Positions 28,501 through 36,643 of a DNA stretch of 64,000 nt are shown piece by piece. Position 1 is the stretch's first letter. The number at the start of each line of letters is the position of its first letter. Source of the stretch: CAWHYG01 sp963833505. GTDB lineage: Bacteria; Eisenbacteria; RBG-16-71-46; CAIMUX01. Under the pieces are notes generated by a model. The model was not told the DNA's origin, made no database searches, and was given only the letters and a program-made list of their open reading frames with translations. Position numbers and translations under genes: made by a program. The stretch lies in the NCBI GenBank assembly GCA_963833505.1, contig CAWHYG010000007.1, positions 310,001 to 374,000 on the forward strand. Direction: 5' to 3'.

Positions 28501-28708
28501 CCGGCAGGGACGCGGACACGAGGAGCGTCGGGAAATCCACGTTGGGGAGGTCGCTGACCGGCAAAAGCCGGTATCCGGCGATCCCGAACAGAAGGATCGC
28601 CATCATGACCAGCGTGGTCATGATCGGCCGGCGGATGAAGAGGGCGGAGATGCCTCCGGCGCCGCTCATCTCCGTGGTCGGGCCCTCGCGATGGTTCGGG
28701 GAGTTCAT
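25529..28708 (-). CDS. RND efflux permease (HAE1/AcrB-MdtBC type)
   Basis: 1059 residues, inner-membrane pump of a tripartite drug exporter driven by the proton gradient. Twelve TM segments surround two large periplasmic loops. The N-terminus reads SALFIRRPIMTTLVMMAILLFG, and the proton-relay Asp pair lies in TM4 (VGFVVDDAIVMLENI). The mid-protein RIYAVSERVFDRML linker and the YESFFHPFTIL and VGLVKKNGIMMIDFA segments near the C-terminus are typical of MdtB/MdtC-type pumps. The ATG at 28708 overlaps the adaptor stop as ATGA and has GGGAGG upstream. It is last in the tetR-tolC-adaptor-RND operon. Substrate cannot be predicted. Confidence 0.95.
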   Translation of the reverse strand: MNSPNHREGPTTEMSGAGGISALFIRRPIMTTLVMMAILLFGIAGYRLLPVSDLPNVDFPTLLVSASLPGATPETMASAVATPLERQFSTIAGLDVMTSANSQGSTTITLQFSLNRNLDAAAQDVQSAIAVAQRQLPPNMPTPPSFRKVNPADQPVLYIAMTAPSLPLYSLDEYAETLLAERISMVSGVAQVQVYGSQKYAVRAQLDPNALASRGIGIDEVQNSIQNANVNLPTGLLSGPQKAFTVQATGQLMQAQAYRSLIVAYRNGHPVRLDELGRVLDSVQDDKVAAWLVSDRAIILAVQRQPGTNTVDVVQKVKDLLPTFREHLPGSVRLNVLFDRSESIRASVNDVKTTLFITLILVIMVIFLFLRNLSATVIPSLALPMALIGTFAAMYVLGYSLDNLSLMALTLSVGFVVDDAIVMLENIVRHMEMGESRLQAAWNGSREIGFTILSMTVALVAVFIPILFMGGIVGRLFHEFAVTMAVAILISGFVSLTLTPMLSSRFLRHSAQAHHGRIYAVSERVFDRMLAVYRRGLRWSIDHSRVTILYSFAILVLTVILFAHIPKGFLPSEDTGQIFGFTAASESISFDSMVSHQKRVASILADDPNISAFMSSVGGAGGISGRNTGVVFVRLASRAKRKLSPDQVIQELRPKLFKIPGIQVFLQNPPPIRVGGTLSRSQYQYTLQGIDQDELFKSSQLLQQRMQNLKGLQDVTSDLQIKNPEIDVDIDRDKAASYGVSVGDIENALQSAYASSQISTIYAPNNEYYVILELLPEDQMDPAALSKLYVRANSGTLVPLNVLASLKTSYGPLAINHLGQLPAVTISFNLAPGISLSTAVAEVQGLARQVLPAGITTSFQGTAQAFQSSVQGLGLLLIMAVLVIYLVLGILYESFFHPFTILSALPFAGFGALLTLMIFHVDLSIYAFVGVILLVGLVKKNGIMMIDFALEAQRTEGKTPRDAIFEACMIRFRPIMMTTMAALMGTLPIAIGLGAGAESRRPLGLTVVGGLLFSQFLTLFVTPVFFIYMDRFQHWTERVLARIGRLLALGAKKRAPTTS

Positions 28709-30039
28709 CGGCCCTCCCGCTGGCCCGAAGCGAGCTTGTCCCCGGCCCCAGCGCCGGCCGCGCGGTCGGATTTTGCGCCGGCCGGCTGCTGGCCGGCCGG
28801 AGGCGCGGCGGGCGTTCCCGACTCGGTCCGGATCACCACGCGCGCTCCGGAATAGAGCGCGACCTGTCCGTCGGTGACGACCTCCTCTCCCGGTTGGATC
28901 CCCTGATCGATGATGGTCTGGCCCTGCCATTGGCCGCCGGTCGAGACCGGGCGCATCTCGACCGTCCGGTCGGCCTTGATCATCCAGACGATCTCACCGT
29001 TCTGTCCCGGCTGGACGGCGGAGGAAGGTACCACGACGGCGCCCTTCCGGACGCTCAGGTGGAGGATCACGTTCACGAACTGGCCGGGCCAGAGCACCTG
29101 GTCGGAGTTCGGGAAGGTCGCTTTCATCATCACGGTCCCGGAGGTCAGGTCGACGGTGTTGTCGACGAACGTGAGCGTTCCACGGATGGCGTGGGTCGAG
29201 TCGGGCGGCATCGTCACGTCGACGGGCAACGCTCCGGAGGCGGCGTAGCTGCGGATCTGCGCCAGGTCCTTCTGGGGCACCGAGAAGTCGACCAGGGCGG
29301 GAATGATCTGGTTGATGACGACGAGCGGCTGGGTGTCGTTCGCCTTGACCAGGTTTCCGAGCTGGACCAGCACGCTTCCGGTCCGGCCGCTGATGGGGGA
29401 GCGGATCGTGCAGTAGGTCAGGTTCAGTCGAGCCGTCTCGATGGAGGCGGAATCCGCGCGCATCGTGGCGCGCGACGCCTGGGCGGTGGCGAGGGCGTCC
29501 TCGGCCTGCTCCTTGGTGACGAAGTCGCTCTTGACCAGGTCGGCATAACGCCGCGCGGTCGCGTCCGCGGACTCCTCCTGGGCTGTGTCCCGCGCCAGCG
29601 CCGCCCGGGCCTGATCCAGCGCCGCCTGGTACGGGCGGGGATCGATCACGAAGAGCACGTCGCCGGCCGCAACGTCCTGCCCCTCGGTGAACGGGACGCG
29701 CATGAGCTGGCCGCCGACCAAAGCCCGGACCGCGACGGTGATCTTGGGCTGGACCGTCCCGATCGCCTGGATCTCGATCGGCACATCGGCCTGCTTGGAG
29801 GTGCCAGAGGTGACGCTCGCCGGCGGAGGCCCGGCCGGAGCCCCTTTGCCCTTCGAGCAGCCCGCGGCGAAAAGGCCGACCGCCAGGATCCCGAACGCCG
29901 CGATGGCCGCCGCCGTCGCTGCGCCGGACCGCAACGGCGCGCCGCGTCCCGTCCGGAACGTCCGACCAAACCGTGGCATCCTCAAACCCGCCGGAATCCG
30001 TTCGTTCCCATCCATGCCCGGATGAAACCAGGTGCTCAT
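28705..30039 (-). CDS. RND periplasmic adaptor (membrane fusion protein), lipoprotein-like
   Basis: 444 residues. The N-terminal hydrophobic segment ending LAVGLFAAGCSKG holds a lipobox-like Cys (near residue 60), preceded by an unusually long cytoplasmic leader of about 40 residues. Next come the beta-barrel and lipoyl half-motifs (VGGQLMRVPFTEGQDV, GDVLFVIDPRPYQAAL), an alpha-hairpin, the second lipoyl half (CTIRSPISGRTGSV) and a membrane-proximal domain. The C-terminus is Pro/Ala-rich. It links the RND pump to the TolC channel. The start at 30039 follows GGAAGG and overlaps the tolC stop (ATGA). A later ATG (residue 21) is an alternative start. Confidence 0.93.
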   Translation of the reverse strand: MSTWFHPGMDGNERIPAGLRMPRFGRTFRTGRGAPLRSGAATAAAIAAFGILAVGLFAAGCSKGKGAPAGPPPASVTSGTSKQADVPIEIQAIGTVQPKITVAVRALVGGQLMRVPFTEGQDVAAGDVLFVIDPRPYQAALDQARAALARDTAQEESADATARRYADLVKSDFVTKEQAEDALATAQASRATMRADSASIETARLNLTYCTIRSPISGRTGSVLVQLGNLVKANDTQPLVVINQIIPALVDFSVPQKDLAQIRSYAASGALPVDVTMPPDSTHAIRGTLTFVDNTVDLTSGTVMMKATFPNSDQVLWPGQFVNVILHLSVRKGAVVVPSSAVQPGQNGEIVWMIKADRTVEMRPVSTGGQWQGQTIIDQGIQPGEEVVTDGQVALYSGARVVIRTESGTPAAPPAGQQPAGAKSDRAAGAGAGDKLASGQREGR

Positions 30040-31523
30040 TTTCCGCCTTCCTTCTGAATCCCGGATACCGGAACGGGCCCGAGAGTGCCGGTGTCGTGGG
30101 CCAACTGGGCCAGAGCCACATCCCAATCGGCGCGCGCCTCGACCTGCGTGGCGCGGGCGACTTCCAACGCCGCCTGGGCCGACAGCAGATCGAGAATGGT
30201 GCCGACGCCGGTTTGATACCGGCCCGCCGCCACGTCGCGATTCTGGGTGGCGCTGGCAAAGAGATCCGCGCTGGTGGCCAGGCGCTGCTGCGCGGTCTTG
30301 AGGAGGTAATAACTCGTCCAGACCTGCAACGCCACCGCCTGCTGCGCGCCCTGGAAGCTCGCTTCGGAGGCGTCGGCCAGAGCGCGCGCCTGCTTGACGT
30401 CGTAGAGGTTGGAGAAGCCGGTGAAGATCGGCCATTGCATTTCGGCCAGGGTGGACCAGGTGTTGGCGGGCCGGTCGGGCGAGTTCATGTAGGCCCGTCC
30501 GACGCTTCCGCCCACGCTGAAGGTCGGCCACAGCGCCGCCTTGGTGCGACGGACCTCGGCCGCGGCCCGATCCGCCTGGGCGCGCGCCGCGGCCAGATCG
30601 GGGCGGCTGGCCTCCGCCTGCTCGAGGCAGCGATCGATCGTCTCCATCGACTCCGTCGGTGGAGGCCCTTCGCTCAGCTCGACGTCGAACTGCGTGTCGG
30701 CGGACAGGCCCATGGCCGTCGCCAGCGCCCCGCGCGTCGTCTCGATCTGGCCTTCCAGCGTTTCGAGCGTGAGCTGCTCCTGGGAGAGCGCGGTCTTCGC
30801 CTGCAGGACGTCCGCGATCGTGCCGAGCCCGGCGTCGTGCCGGGCCTGGGCGGCGTCGAGGTTGGCCTGGGCGTCCTTGAGCGAGGATTGTTCCGCGGCC
30901 ACCAGGGCCCGGGTGCTGGTGTAGCCGAAGTAGGCCTGTTCCACCTGGAGGATGACGTTCTGGATGGAGGCATTGTGGGTCCAGTCGGCCGCTTCGAGCG
31001 CGTCCCGGGTTTCAGCGACCGACGCAGCCCGGCCCCCGAAATTGAAGAGCAGCCACGAAACGTTCAGGGTCGGCCCGTAAGACCGCGACGGCGTCGCCGG
31101 CGTGTCTCCGGAAGGCAGGGACTTGACGCCCGAGTAGTCGGCCGTCACGTCGGCCTCGGGATACCACGTGCCCTTTTCGGCGCCGTAGGCCGCCGCCGCC
31201 GCGCGGGCGTTGTCCCAGGCTTGCTGGGTCTGCGTGCTGTTCCGGAGCGCGATGTCCGCGACCTGCGCGAGGCTCAGGTGGGTGACGCCCGCCAGAATCT
31301 CCGGCGGAATCGTCCTGGTCGGCATCTTCGGCATCGGGGCCAGGGCTTCGGGGGACGGAGACCAGGGGACGTTCGGGGCGGGAGAGGTGCCCGCCGCGCC
31401 CCGAAGCCCGGTATAGCCGTGGGCACAGCCCGCGGCCAGGACGAGGGTCGCCGCAAGCATCAGCTTCATCGTGCCCGCTGGATCGCGTCCGGCGCTGCCC
31501 GGCCGTGCCGGCGTCCTTGGCAT
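30036..31523 (-). CDS. TolC-family outer-membrane efflux lipoprotein
   Basis: About 495 residues. The lipoprotein signal MKLMLAATLVLAAGCAHG has a lipobox Cys, preceded by ~18 residues. Two OEP repeats follow, each with long alpha-helical segments (LSLAQVADIALRNS; AARAQADRAAAEVRRTKAALWP) and the conserved turn GVGTILDLLSAQAAL near the end. The protein forms the outer-membrane tunnel of the exporter. Two adjacent ATGs (31526, 31523) overlap the tetR stop; 31523 is preferred because AAGGAGG is then 5 bases away instead of 2. Confidence 0.93.
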   Translation of the reverse strand: MPRTPARPGSAGRDPAGTMKLMLAATLVLAAGCAHGYTGLRGAAGTSPAPNVPWSPSPEALAPMPKMPTRTIPPEILAGVTHLSLAQVADIALRNSTQTQQAWDNARAAAAAYGAEKGTWYPEADVTADYSGVKSLPSGDTPATPSRSYGPTLNVSWLLFNFGGRAASVAETRDALEAADWTHNASIQNVILQVEQAYFGYTSTRALVAAEQSSLKDAQANLDAAQARHDAGLGTIADVLQAKTALSQEQLTLETLEGQIETTRGALATAMGLSADTQFDVELSEGPPPTESMETIDRCLEQAEASRPDLAAARAQADRAAAEVRRTKAALWPTFSVGGSVGRAYMNSPDRPANTWSTLAEMQWPIFTGFSNLYDVKQARALADASEASFQGAQQAVALQVWTSYYLLKTAQQRLATSADLFASATQNRDVAAGRYQTGVGTILDLLSAQAALEVARATQVEARADWDVALAQLAHDTGTLGPVPVSGIQKEGGK

Positions 31524-32233
31524 CATGTCCTCCTTCTTGGGCCGGAGACCGCCGGCGCACTCTTGCGCCCGGCGGCTTTCAGATCCGACCGGCGTGGGCC
31601 CGGTTTCCGCGCGATTCCGTTGAGCACGACTTCGGCCAGGAGGTTCGCGTCGTCCTCGACCGGACCCGGATTGTCATACGAAAGTCGCTGGCCGACGAGA
31701 GCGATCGCCGACTCCATGACGAAGGCGGCCACCTTGACCGGATTCAACAGGCGGAAGAGCTCGATCCGCTCTCCCTCCCTGAGGACGCCGGCCAGTTGCT
31801 CGACCCGCGCCAGATAGCGGCGGTCCTGCCGGCGCTTGTGGAACCCCGCGGTCGAAGCCAGCCGCTCCCACAGAAGAACCCGGAAGAATCCGCGGTGCTC
31901 CTCGAAGTAGCCGAGTTGCCGGGAGACGAACCGCCGCAACTTCTCGTCCGGCGGGAGATCGGACTCGAGAATCCCGGCGAGCTCGTGGCGCAGCGGCTCC
32001 AGGCTCACGTCCTTCACCCACTCGAGCAACTCGTCCTTGCTCTTGAAATAGGAATAGAGCGTGCCCTTGGCCATGCCTGCTTCGGAAGCGACATGGTCCA
32101 TGGTCAGCGCTTCCGAACCATCGCGAGCCAGGATCCGGACCACCGCGTCGTGCACGGCCTTCCGGTTCAAGGCCTCCCATCGGGATCGCCGGTCCAGCCG
32201 GCCCGCGTTGATCGACTCGCTTGAGACGTCCAT
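31523..32233 (-). CDS. TetR/AcrR-family repressor of the efflux operon
   Basis: 236 residues. The N-terminal helix-turn-helix lies at about residues 22-68: ALNRKAVHDAVVRILARDG, LTMDHVASEAGMAKGTLYSYF, KSKDELL. The ligand-binding C-terminal half is helical. Its gene leads the operon and its TGA overlaps the tolC start, so the repressor is made with the pump it probably controls. An 18-base palindrome lies about 40 bases upstream of its start. The assigned start gives the normal N-terminal arm for the family; the ribosome binding site is weak, which suits a low-level regulator. Confidence 0.92.
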   Translation of the reverse strand: MDVSSESINAGRLDRRSRWEALNRKAVHDAVVRILARDGSEALTMDHVASEAGMAKGTLYSYFKSKDELLEWVKDVSLEPLRHELAGILESDLPPDEKLRRFVSRQLGYFEEHRGFFRVLLWERLASTAGFHKRRQDRRYLARVEQLAGVLREGERIELFRLLNPVKVAAFVMESAIALVGQRLSYDNPGPVEDDANLLAEVVLNGIARKPGPRRSDLKAAGRKSAPAVSGPRRRT

Positions 32234-32273
32234 CCTCGATTTCCAGTCTGGCGTGTTCCCTGGCCCGCCATCC

Positions 32274-32291
32274 TCCGACCGGCCGGTCGGA
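32274..32291. promoter_or_regulatory. Candidate TetR operator (18-bp perfect palindrome)
   Basis: TCCGACCGGCCGGTCGGA is perfectly palindromic and sits 41 bases before the tetR start, in the expected promoter region of the efflux operon. Its size and symmetry match TetR-family operators. The promoter hexamers around it are not clear. Confidence 0.5.
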
Positions 32292-32384
32292 ATTTGACCC
32301 CGACGGTCGTCATTAGTACCGGGGAGGTCCCGGCAGCGTCCAGCCCCATTTTTCCCAGGGTGTCGGGGGTGCCCCGATGGGGCC

Positions 32385-32592
32385 GGTGTGAGCGCGGTCC
32401 GATGCGTGCGCTGGCCGGTCCGAGGGGTGTCCGGTGCGGGCACGGGACCGATGTGAGCGCTGTTCGGTGTGAGCGTGGTCCGATGCGTGCGCCGGCCGAT
32501 GCGAGCAGTCCGGCATGAGCGCTGTCCGGTCTGGGTGCCGGCTGATGCGAGAGCGCCGGCCGGTCTGAACGCGGACCGGTATGAGCGCTGGC
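32385..32592. repeat. Degenerate direct-repeat array upstream of the sugar ABC operon
   Basis: Two 34-base copies beginning GGTGTGAGCG (32385-32418 and 32466-32499, 81 bases apart) differ at only three positions. Shorter units of the form TGAGCGCTGTCCGG recur at about 32452, 32514 and 32581. The whole stretch is built from GATGCGNGCG and TGAGCGC words. No gene is seen in the 448-base gap 32234-32681 besides this array and the candidate operator. Confidence 0.65.
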
Positions 32593-32681
32593 CCGCGCTT
32601 CACCGTGGCGATAAAATGCCCGCGGCGCCGAAACCGCGGAACGCGGCTCGGAATGGCGAGGCTGGAAGAAGGGGGGGCGGA

Positions 32682-33650
32682 ATGAAACCGCGATGGCTGG
32701 GCCCGACTGCGATCGGGCTGGCGATGGTCCTGGGAGCGTGCGGTGGGGGCAAGCATCGGGATCAGGGAGGAGCCGCCTCCAGCGGCGCCTCACCGGCGGG
32801 AGGCGGACCCGTCGTCATCGGCGTGTCGCTGCTGACCCGGACCCATCCCTTCTACCAGGATCTGGAGGCCGGACTGCGCGACGCGGCCGCGGCGCACGGC
32901 TACGAGCTGGTGGTCCAGGCCGGGGAATTCGACGTGGCCCGGCAGAAGAACCAGATCGAGGATTTCCTGGTCCGGAAGGTGAACGCCATCATCGTGTGCC
33001 CGTGCGATTCCAAGTCGATCGGCACTTCGGTCCAGGCGGCCAACCAGGCGGGCATTCCGGTCTTCACGGCCGACATCGCCGTCCTGGCCGAAGGGGCCAA
33101 GGTCGTGTCGCACGTCGCATCGGACAACATGGCCGGCGGCCTCCTGGCGGCGTCGGCGGTTTCCAAGGCGCTCGGCGGCAAGGGCAAGGTGGCCATCATC
33201 GATCATCCCGAGGTCGAGTCGGTCATCCAGCGCGTGCACGGATTCGAACAGGGCATCGCGGGCGAACCGGGGCTCCAGATCGTCGCCAAGCTGAGCGGGC
33301 ACGGCACGAAGGACGCGGCCTTCAAGACCGCCGAGGACATTCTCGAGGCGCATCCCGATGTCGACGCCATCTTCGGGATCAACGACGACTCGGCCTTGGG
33401 AGCGCTGGCCGCGGTCGAGAAGGCGGGCCGCGCCGGGCGCGTCGTCATCGTCGGGTTCGACGCGGTTCCCGAAGCGCGGAAGGCCATCGCGGAGGGGAAG
33501 ATCTACGCCGACGTGATCCAGCAGCCGCGGACCATCGGCCAGAAGACGATCGAGGCGATCGCGGACTACATGGCGGGCAAGCCGGTGGCGCCGGTGACGC
33601 TCATTCCCTGCGCGCTCTTCACGCGAGACCAGGCGACATCCGCGCAGTGA
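32682..33650 (+). CDS. Sugar ABC transporter substrate-binding lipoprotein (RbsB/type I)
   Basis: 322 residues. The lipoprotein signal ends at LGACGGG, followed by a flexible Gly/Ser linker. The type I periplasmic-binding fold is visible: VIGVSLLTRTHPFYQDLEAG, NQIEDFLVRKVNAIIVCPCD, SHVASDNMAGGLLAA, GINDDSALGALAAVEKAG and VIVGFDAVPEARKAI. These match the ribose/galactose-binding branch. It captures a sugar in the periplasm for the RbsA/RbsC-type genes that follow. ATG 32682 is preceded by a G-rich ribosome binding site. The TGA overlaps the next start (GTGA). Confidence 0.93.
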   Translation: MKPRWLGPTAIGLAMVLGACGGGKHRDQGGAASSGASPAGGGPVVIGVSLLTRTHPFYQDLEAGLRDAAAAHGYELVVQAGEFDVARQKNQIEDFLVRKVNAIIVCPCDSKSIGTSVQAANQAGIPVFTADIAVLAEGAKVVSHVASDNMAGGLLAASAVSKALGGKGKVAIIDHPEVESVIQRVHGFEQGIAGEPGLQIVAKLSGHGTKDAAFKTAEDILEAHPDVDAIFGINDDSALGALAAVEKAGRAGRVVIVGFDAVPEARKAIAEGKIYADVIQQPRTIGQKTIEAIADYMAGKPVAPVTLIPCALFTRDQATSAQ

Positions 33651-35299
33651 ACGACGCTCCGCCCATCCTGAAGCTCGCCGGAATCGGGAAGCGGTTCCCG
33701 GGCGTCCAGGCGTTGCGCGCAGCGAGCCTGGAGGTGCTTCCCGGAGAGATCCACGCCCTGGTCGGGCAGAACGGAGCGGGGAAGAGCACGCTCATCCGCG
33801 TGGTTACCGGAGCCCACCGTCCCGACGAAGGATCGATCGAGGTGGCGGGCGTTCCGGCGTCTTCGCTCGATCCTTCCGCGGCCCGCCGGCTCGGCATCGC
33901 CGCGATCTACCAGGAGCTGAGCCTGGTGCCCGCCCTCACCGTCCGGGAGAACCTGTTTCTCGGGCGCGAGCCGGCGCGCCGGGGCTGGATCGACGCGGGC
34001 CTCGAGCGCCGGCAGGCGGCGGAAATCTGCCGAAGGCTTGGATTGGAGCTCGACCCCGAGGCACGGGTCCGGGATCTTCCGCTCGCTCAGCAGCAGCTCG
34101 TGGAGATCGCTCGCGCTCTCCTGGCCGACGCCCGAATCATCATCATGGACGAGCCGACGGCGGCTCTGACGCCCGGCGAGGTCGAACGTCTCTTCCGGAT
34201 TCTCGAGGATCTCCGGCGCCGCGGGCACGGCGTGGTCTTCGTGAGCCATCGATTGAACGAGGTCCTCAGGATCGCGGACCGGATCACGGTCATGCGCGAC
34301 GGAGCGACTCTGGGCGTCTGGACGGCCGCAGAGCTGACCGCGGATCGGCTGGTCGAGCTGATGGCGGGCCATTCGCTCCGGCTCGCGAGCTCGCGCGCTG
34401 AGGCGCCGGTCGACCGGTCGGGACCGCGTGCAGAGGATGGTGAGCCAGGCGGACGGGCCCGCGATTCCGACCCCGGATCCGCGGGCGAGGAGCGCAGCGC
34501 TGGAACGGGGTTCAAACCCGTCACACACTTCGGAGTGGGGCCGGCGCCATCGAGGCCTGCTCGCGCGATGCCTGCTCGTGAACCGTTGCTTCGCGTCGAG
34601 GAGCTTCGCGGCGGGCGGATCCGCGGCGTGTCCTTCGAGCTGCGCGCCGGCGAGATTCTTGGCCTGGCCGGCCTGGTCGGCGCAGGAAGAACCGAAGTTT
34701 GCCGCCTTCTCTTCGGAGCCGATCGGATCGAAGGAGGGCGCATCCTCATCGACGGCGTGCCGGTGCGGATCCGGTCGCCACGCGAGGCGATGGATCTGGG
34801 CATTTGTCTCCTGACCGAGGATCGGAAGGGGCAGGGTCTGGTACTGGGCCTTTCCGCTCGGGACAACTTCGCCCTGCCCAACCTGAACCGTTGGTCCGTG
34901 CGGGGCTGGATCCGGCAGCGGGTGGAAGCCGAGGCGTTTCTTCGCCGGGTCCGGAGCCTTGACCTTCGCCTGAGCGGCCCGGACCAGCCGGCCGGACACC
35001 TCTCCGGCGGCAACCAGCAGAAGCTCCTCGTGGCGCGATTGCTCGAAGGCGACGCGCGCCTGGTCCTCTTCGACGAGCCGACCCGCGGCATCGACGTCGC
35101 GGCGAAGGCCGAGATGGCTCTTTTGATCCGCGATCTGGCCGACCGAGGCAAGGGGGTGCTCCTGGTGTCATCCGAGCTGTCGGAGATCCTCGCGCTCAGC
35201 GACCGCGTCCTCGTCATGCACGAGGGCCGGATCACCGGCGAGATCCGGAACGTCGCCCAGGCCACGGAAGAGCAGGTGCTCGGTATGGCGGTCCGGTGA
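33647..35299 (+). CDS. Sugar ABC transporter ATPase, double NBD (RbsA/MglA type)
   Basis: 550 residues with two nucleotide-binding domains. NBD1: Walker A GQNGAGKST (K46), signature LPLAQQQLVEIARAL, Walker B IIIMDEPTAAL. NBD2: degenerate Walker A GLVGAGRTE, signature LSGGNQQKLLVARLL, Walker B LVLFDEPTRGIDV. A weakened second site is normal for RbsA-type ATPases. The GTG start at 33647 overlaps the previous stop, and its own TGA overlaps the permease start. Odd: the linker between the two domains (about residues 251-308) is a long Gly/Arg/Ser-rich insert not expected in the family. Confidence 0.93.
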   Translation: MNDAPPILKLAGIGKRFPGVQALRAASLEVLPGEIHALVGQNGAGKSTLIRVVTGAHRPDEGSIEVAGVPASSLDPSAARRLGIAAIYQELSLVPALTVRENLFLGREPARRGWIDAGLERRQAAEICRRLGLELDPEARVRDLPLAQQQLVEIARALLADARIIIMDEPTAALTPGEVERLFRILEDLRRRGHGVVFVSHRLNEVLRIADRITVMRDGATLGVWTAAELTADRLVELMAGHSLRLASSRAEAPVDRSGPRAEDGEPGGRARDSDPGSAGEERSAGTGFKPVTHFGVGPAPSRPARAMPAREPLLRVEELRGGRIRGVSFELRAGEILGLAGLVGAGRTEVCRLLFGADRIEGGRILIDGVPVRIRSPREAMDLGICLLTEDRKGQGLVLGLSARDNFALPNLNRWSVRGWIRQRVEAEAFLRRVRSLDLRLSGPDQPAGHLSGGNQQKLLVARLLEGDARLVLFDEPTRGIDVAAKAEMALLIRDLADRGKGVLLVSSELSEILALSDRVLVMHEGRITGEIRNVAQATEEQVLGMAVR

Positions 35300-36642
35300 G
35301 CGTTCGAAGCCTGGCTTCCCGGCTGCTTTCCCACTACGGGATGCTGGTCGTCCTCGTGCTGCTGGCGGCGCTCTTTTCCGTCCTGACCATCCGCGAGCAG
35401 GAGCCTTCCGGGGGGCGCGCGGCGGACGGGCTGATCCGAAACGGACGCGAGGCGCTCGTCCCCGGACGAGCCGTCGTCATCGCGACCCGGGCGAGCGCGG
35501 AGGACGCAGCTTTCGCGGGGGCCTTGCGAACACGCCTGGAGCGCCGGGGAATCACCGTGGCCGGCACGATCGCAGGAGATCCCTCCGAGATTCGCGAAGG
35601 CCTGGAACGGATCGCCGCGGCGAATCCGGGCTCGATGGTCGTCGCGACCCGGGAGAGCAGCGCGCCGGTGGTGCGCGTGCTTCTCCAGTCGATCCCGGCT
35701 CTGTCCGCCGCGCCCCTGCTGACGCCGCCGTCGCATCGGTGGCCCACCTTCCTTCTTCCCGACAATCTGCGCAACGTGGCCGACGAGATCGCCGTCATCG
35801 CCATCGTGGCGGTGGGAATGACCCTGGTGATCCTGACCGGAGGGATCGACCTGTCGGTGGGCAGCCTGATCGCCCTGGCGGCGGTGGTCGCGGCCGGCCT
35901 GATCGGCCACCTCGGCGGAGAAAACGCCTCTACGGCCGCGCTCCTGGCCGGCGGCGCCGCCGCGGTGCTGGTGGGCGGACTTTTCGGGGCCTTCTCCGGG
36001 ATCACGATCGCGCGTTTCTCGGTGCCGCCGTTCATCGCGACCCTCGGCATCATGCAGGTGGCGAGCGGGCTCGCCTACATTCTTTCACACGGGAAGCCCA
36101 TCTACCGCCTGCCGGAACGCTTCGTGACCCTGGGCCGGGGCGCCGATCCGATCCTGGGTCTGCCCTGGGCGGTCGTCTTGATGGCCGGGCTTTTCCTGAC
36201 CGCGCACCTTCTCATGTCCCGGACCGTGCTCGGTCGTTATGTCTACGCGGTGGGCGGGAATTCCGAGGCGGCGCGCCTGGCCGGAGTCCGCGTGGGGGGC
36301 GTCCTTCTCTTTGTGTACACGCTGTCAGGGATGCTGGCCGGCCTCGGGGGCGTGGTCATGGCGTCGCAACTCAAGAGCGGCGCCCCGACCTACGGGCTCA
36401 TGTACGAGCTGTACGTGATCGCCGCGGTCGTGGTCGGAGGAACCAGTCTGAGCGGGGGCGAAGGGAAGATCCTGGGCACCTTGATCGGGGCCTTCATCAT
36501 CGCCGTGATCCAGAACGGAATGAACCTGACCAACGTCGAGAGCTACTCGCAGAAGGTGGTTCTCGGCCTGGTGATCCTGGGCGCGGTCCTGTTGGATCGG
36601 ACGCGCCGGAGAGGCTGGCTGCGCTGGCGGGGGAGGGCGTGA
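35296..36642 (+). CDS. Sugar ABC permease (RbsC type) with extra soluble domain
   Basis: 448 residues, inner-membrane channel of the importer. After TM1 (residues 14-31) comes a ~110-residue hydrophilic domain (about 38-150) with alternating beta and alpha pattern (AVVIATRASAEDAAFAGALR, GSMVVATRESSAPVVRVLL). The normal RbsC membrane core then follows with GGIDLSVGSLIALAAV and GGTSLSGGEGKILGTLIGAF. Standard RbsC is about 320 residues, so the extra domain accounts for the surplus and would face the periplasm. The GTG start overlaps the ATPase stop (GTGA). Confidence 0.9.
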   Translation: MSVRSLASRLLSHYGMLVVLVLLAALFSVLTIREQEPSGGRAADGLIRNGREALVPGRAVVIATRASAEDAAFAGALRTRLERRGITVAGTIAGDPSEIREGLERIAAANPGSMVVATRESSAPVVRVLLQSIPALSAAPLLTPPSHRWPTFLLPDNLRNVADEIAVIAIVAVGMTLVILTGGIDLSVGSLIALAAVVAAGLIGHLGGENASTAALLAGGAAAVLVGGLFGAFSGITIARFSVPPFIATLGIMQVASGLAYILSHGKPIYRLPERFVTLGRGADPILGLPWAVVLMAGLFLTAHLLMSRTVLGRYVYAVGGNSEAARLAGVRVGGVLLFVYTLSGMLAGLGGVVMASQLKSGAPTYGLMYELYVIAAVVVGGTSLSGGEGKILGTLIGAFIIAVIQNGMNLTNVESYSQKVVLGLVILGAVLLDRTRRRGWLRWRGRA

Positions 36643-36643
36643 C

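Noticed and set aside
32385..32592. Repeat array considered as CRISPR or plasmid iterons
   Set aside because: Units are degenerate with irregular spacing; no replication or cas genes nearby.
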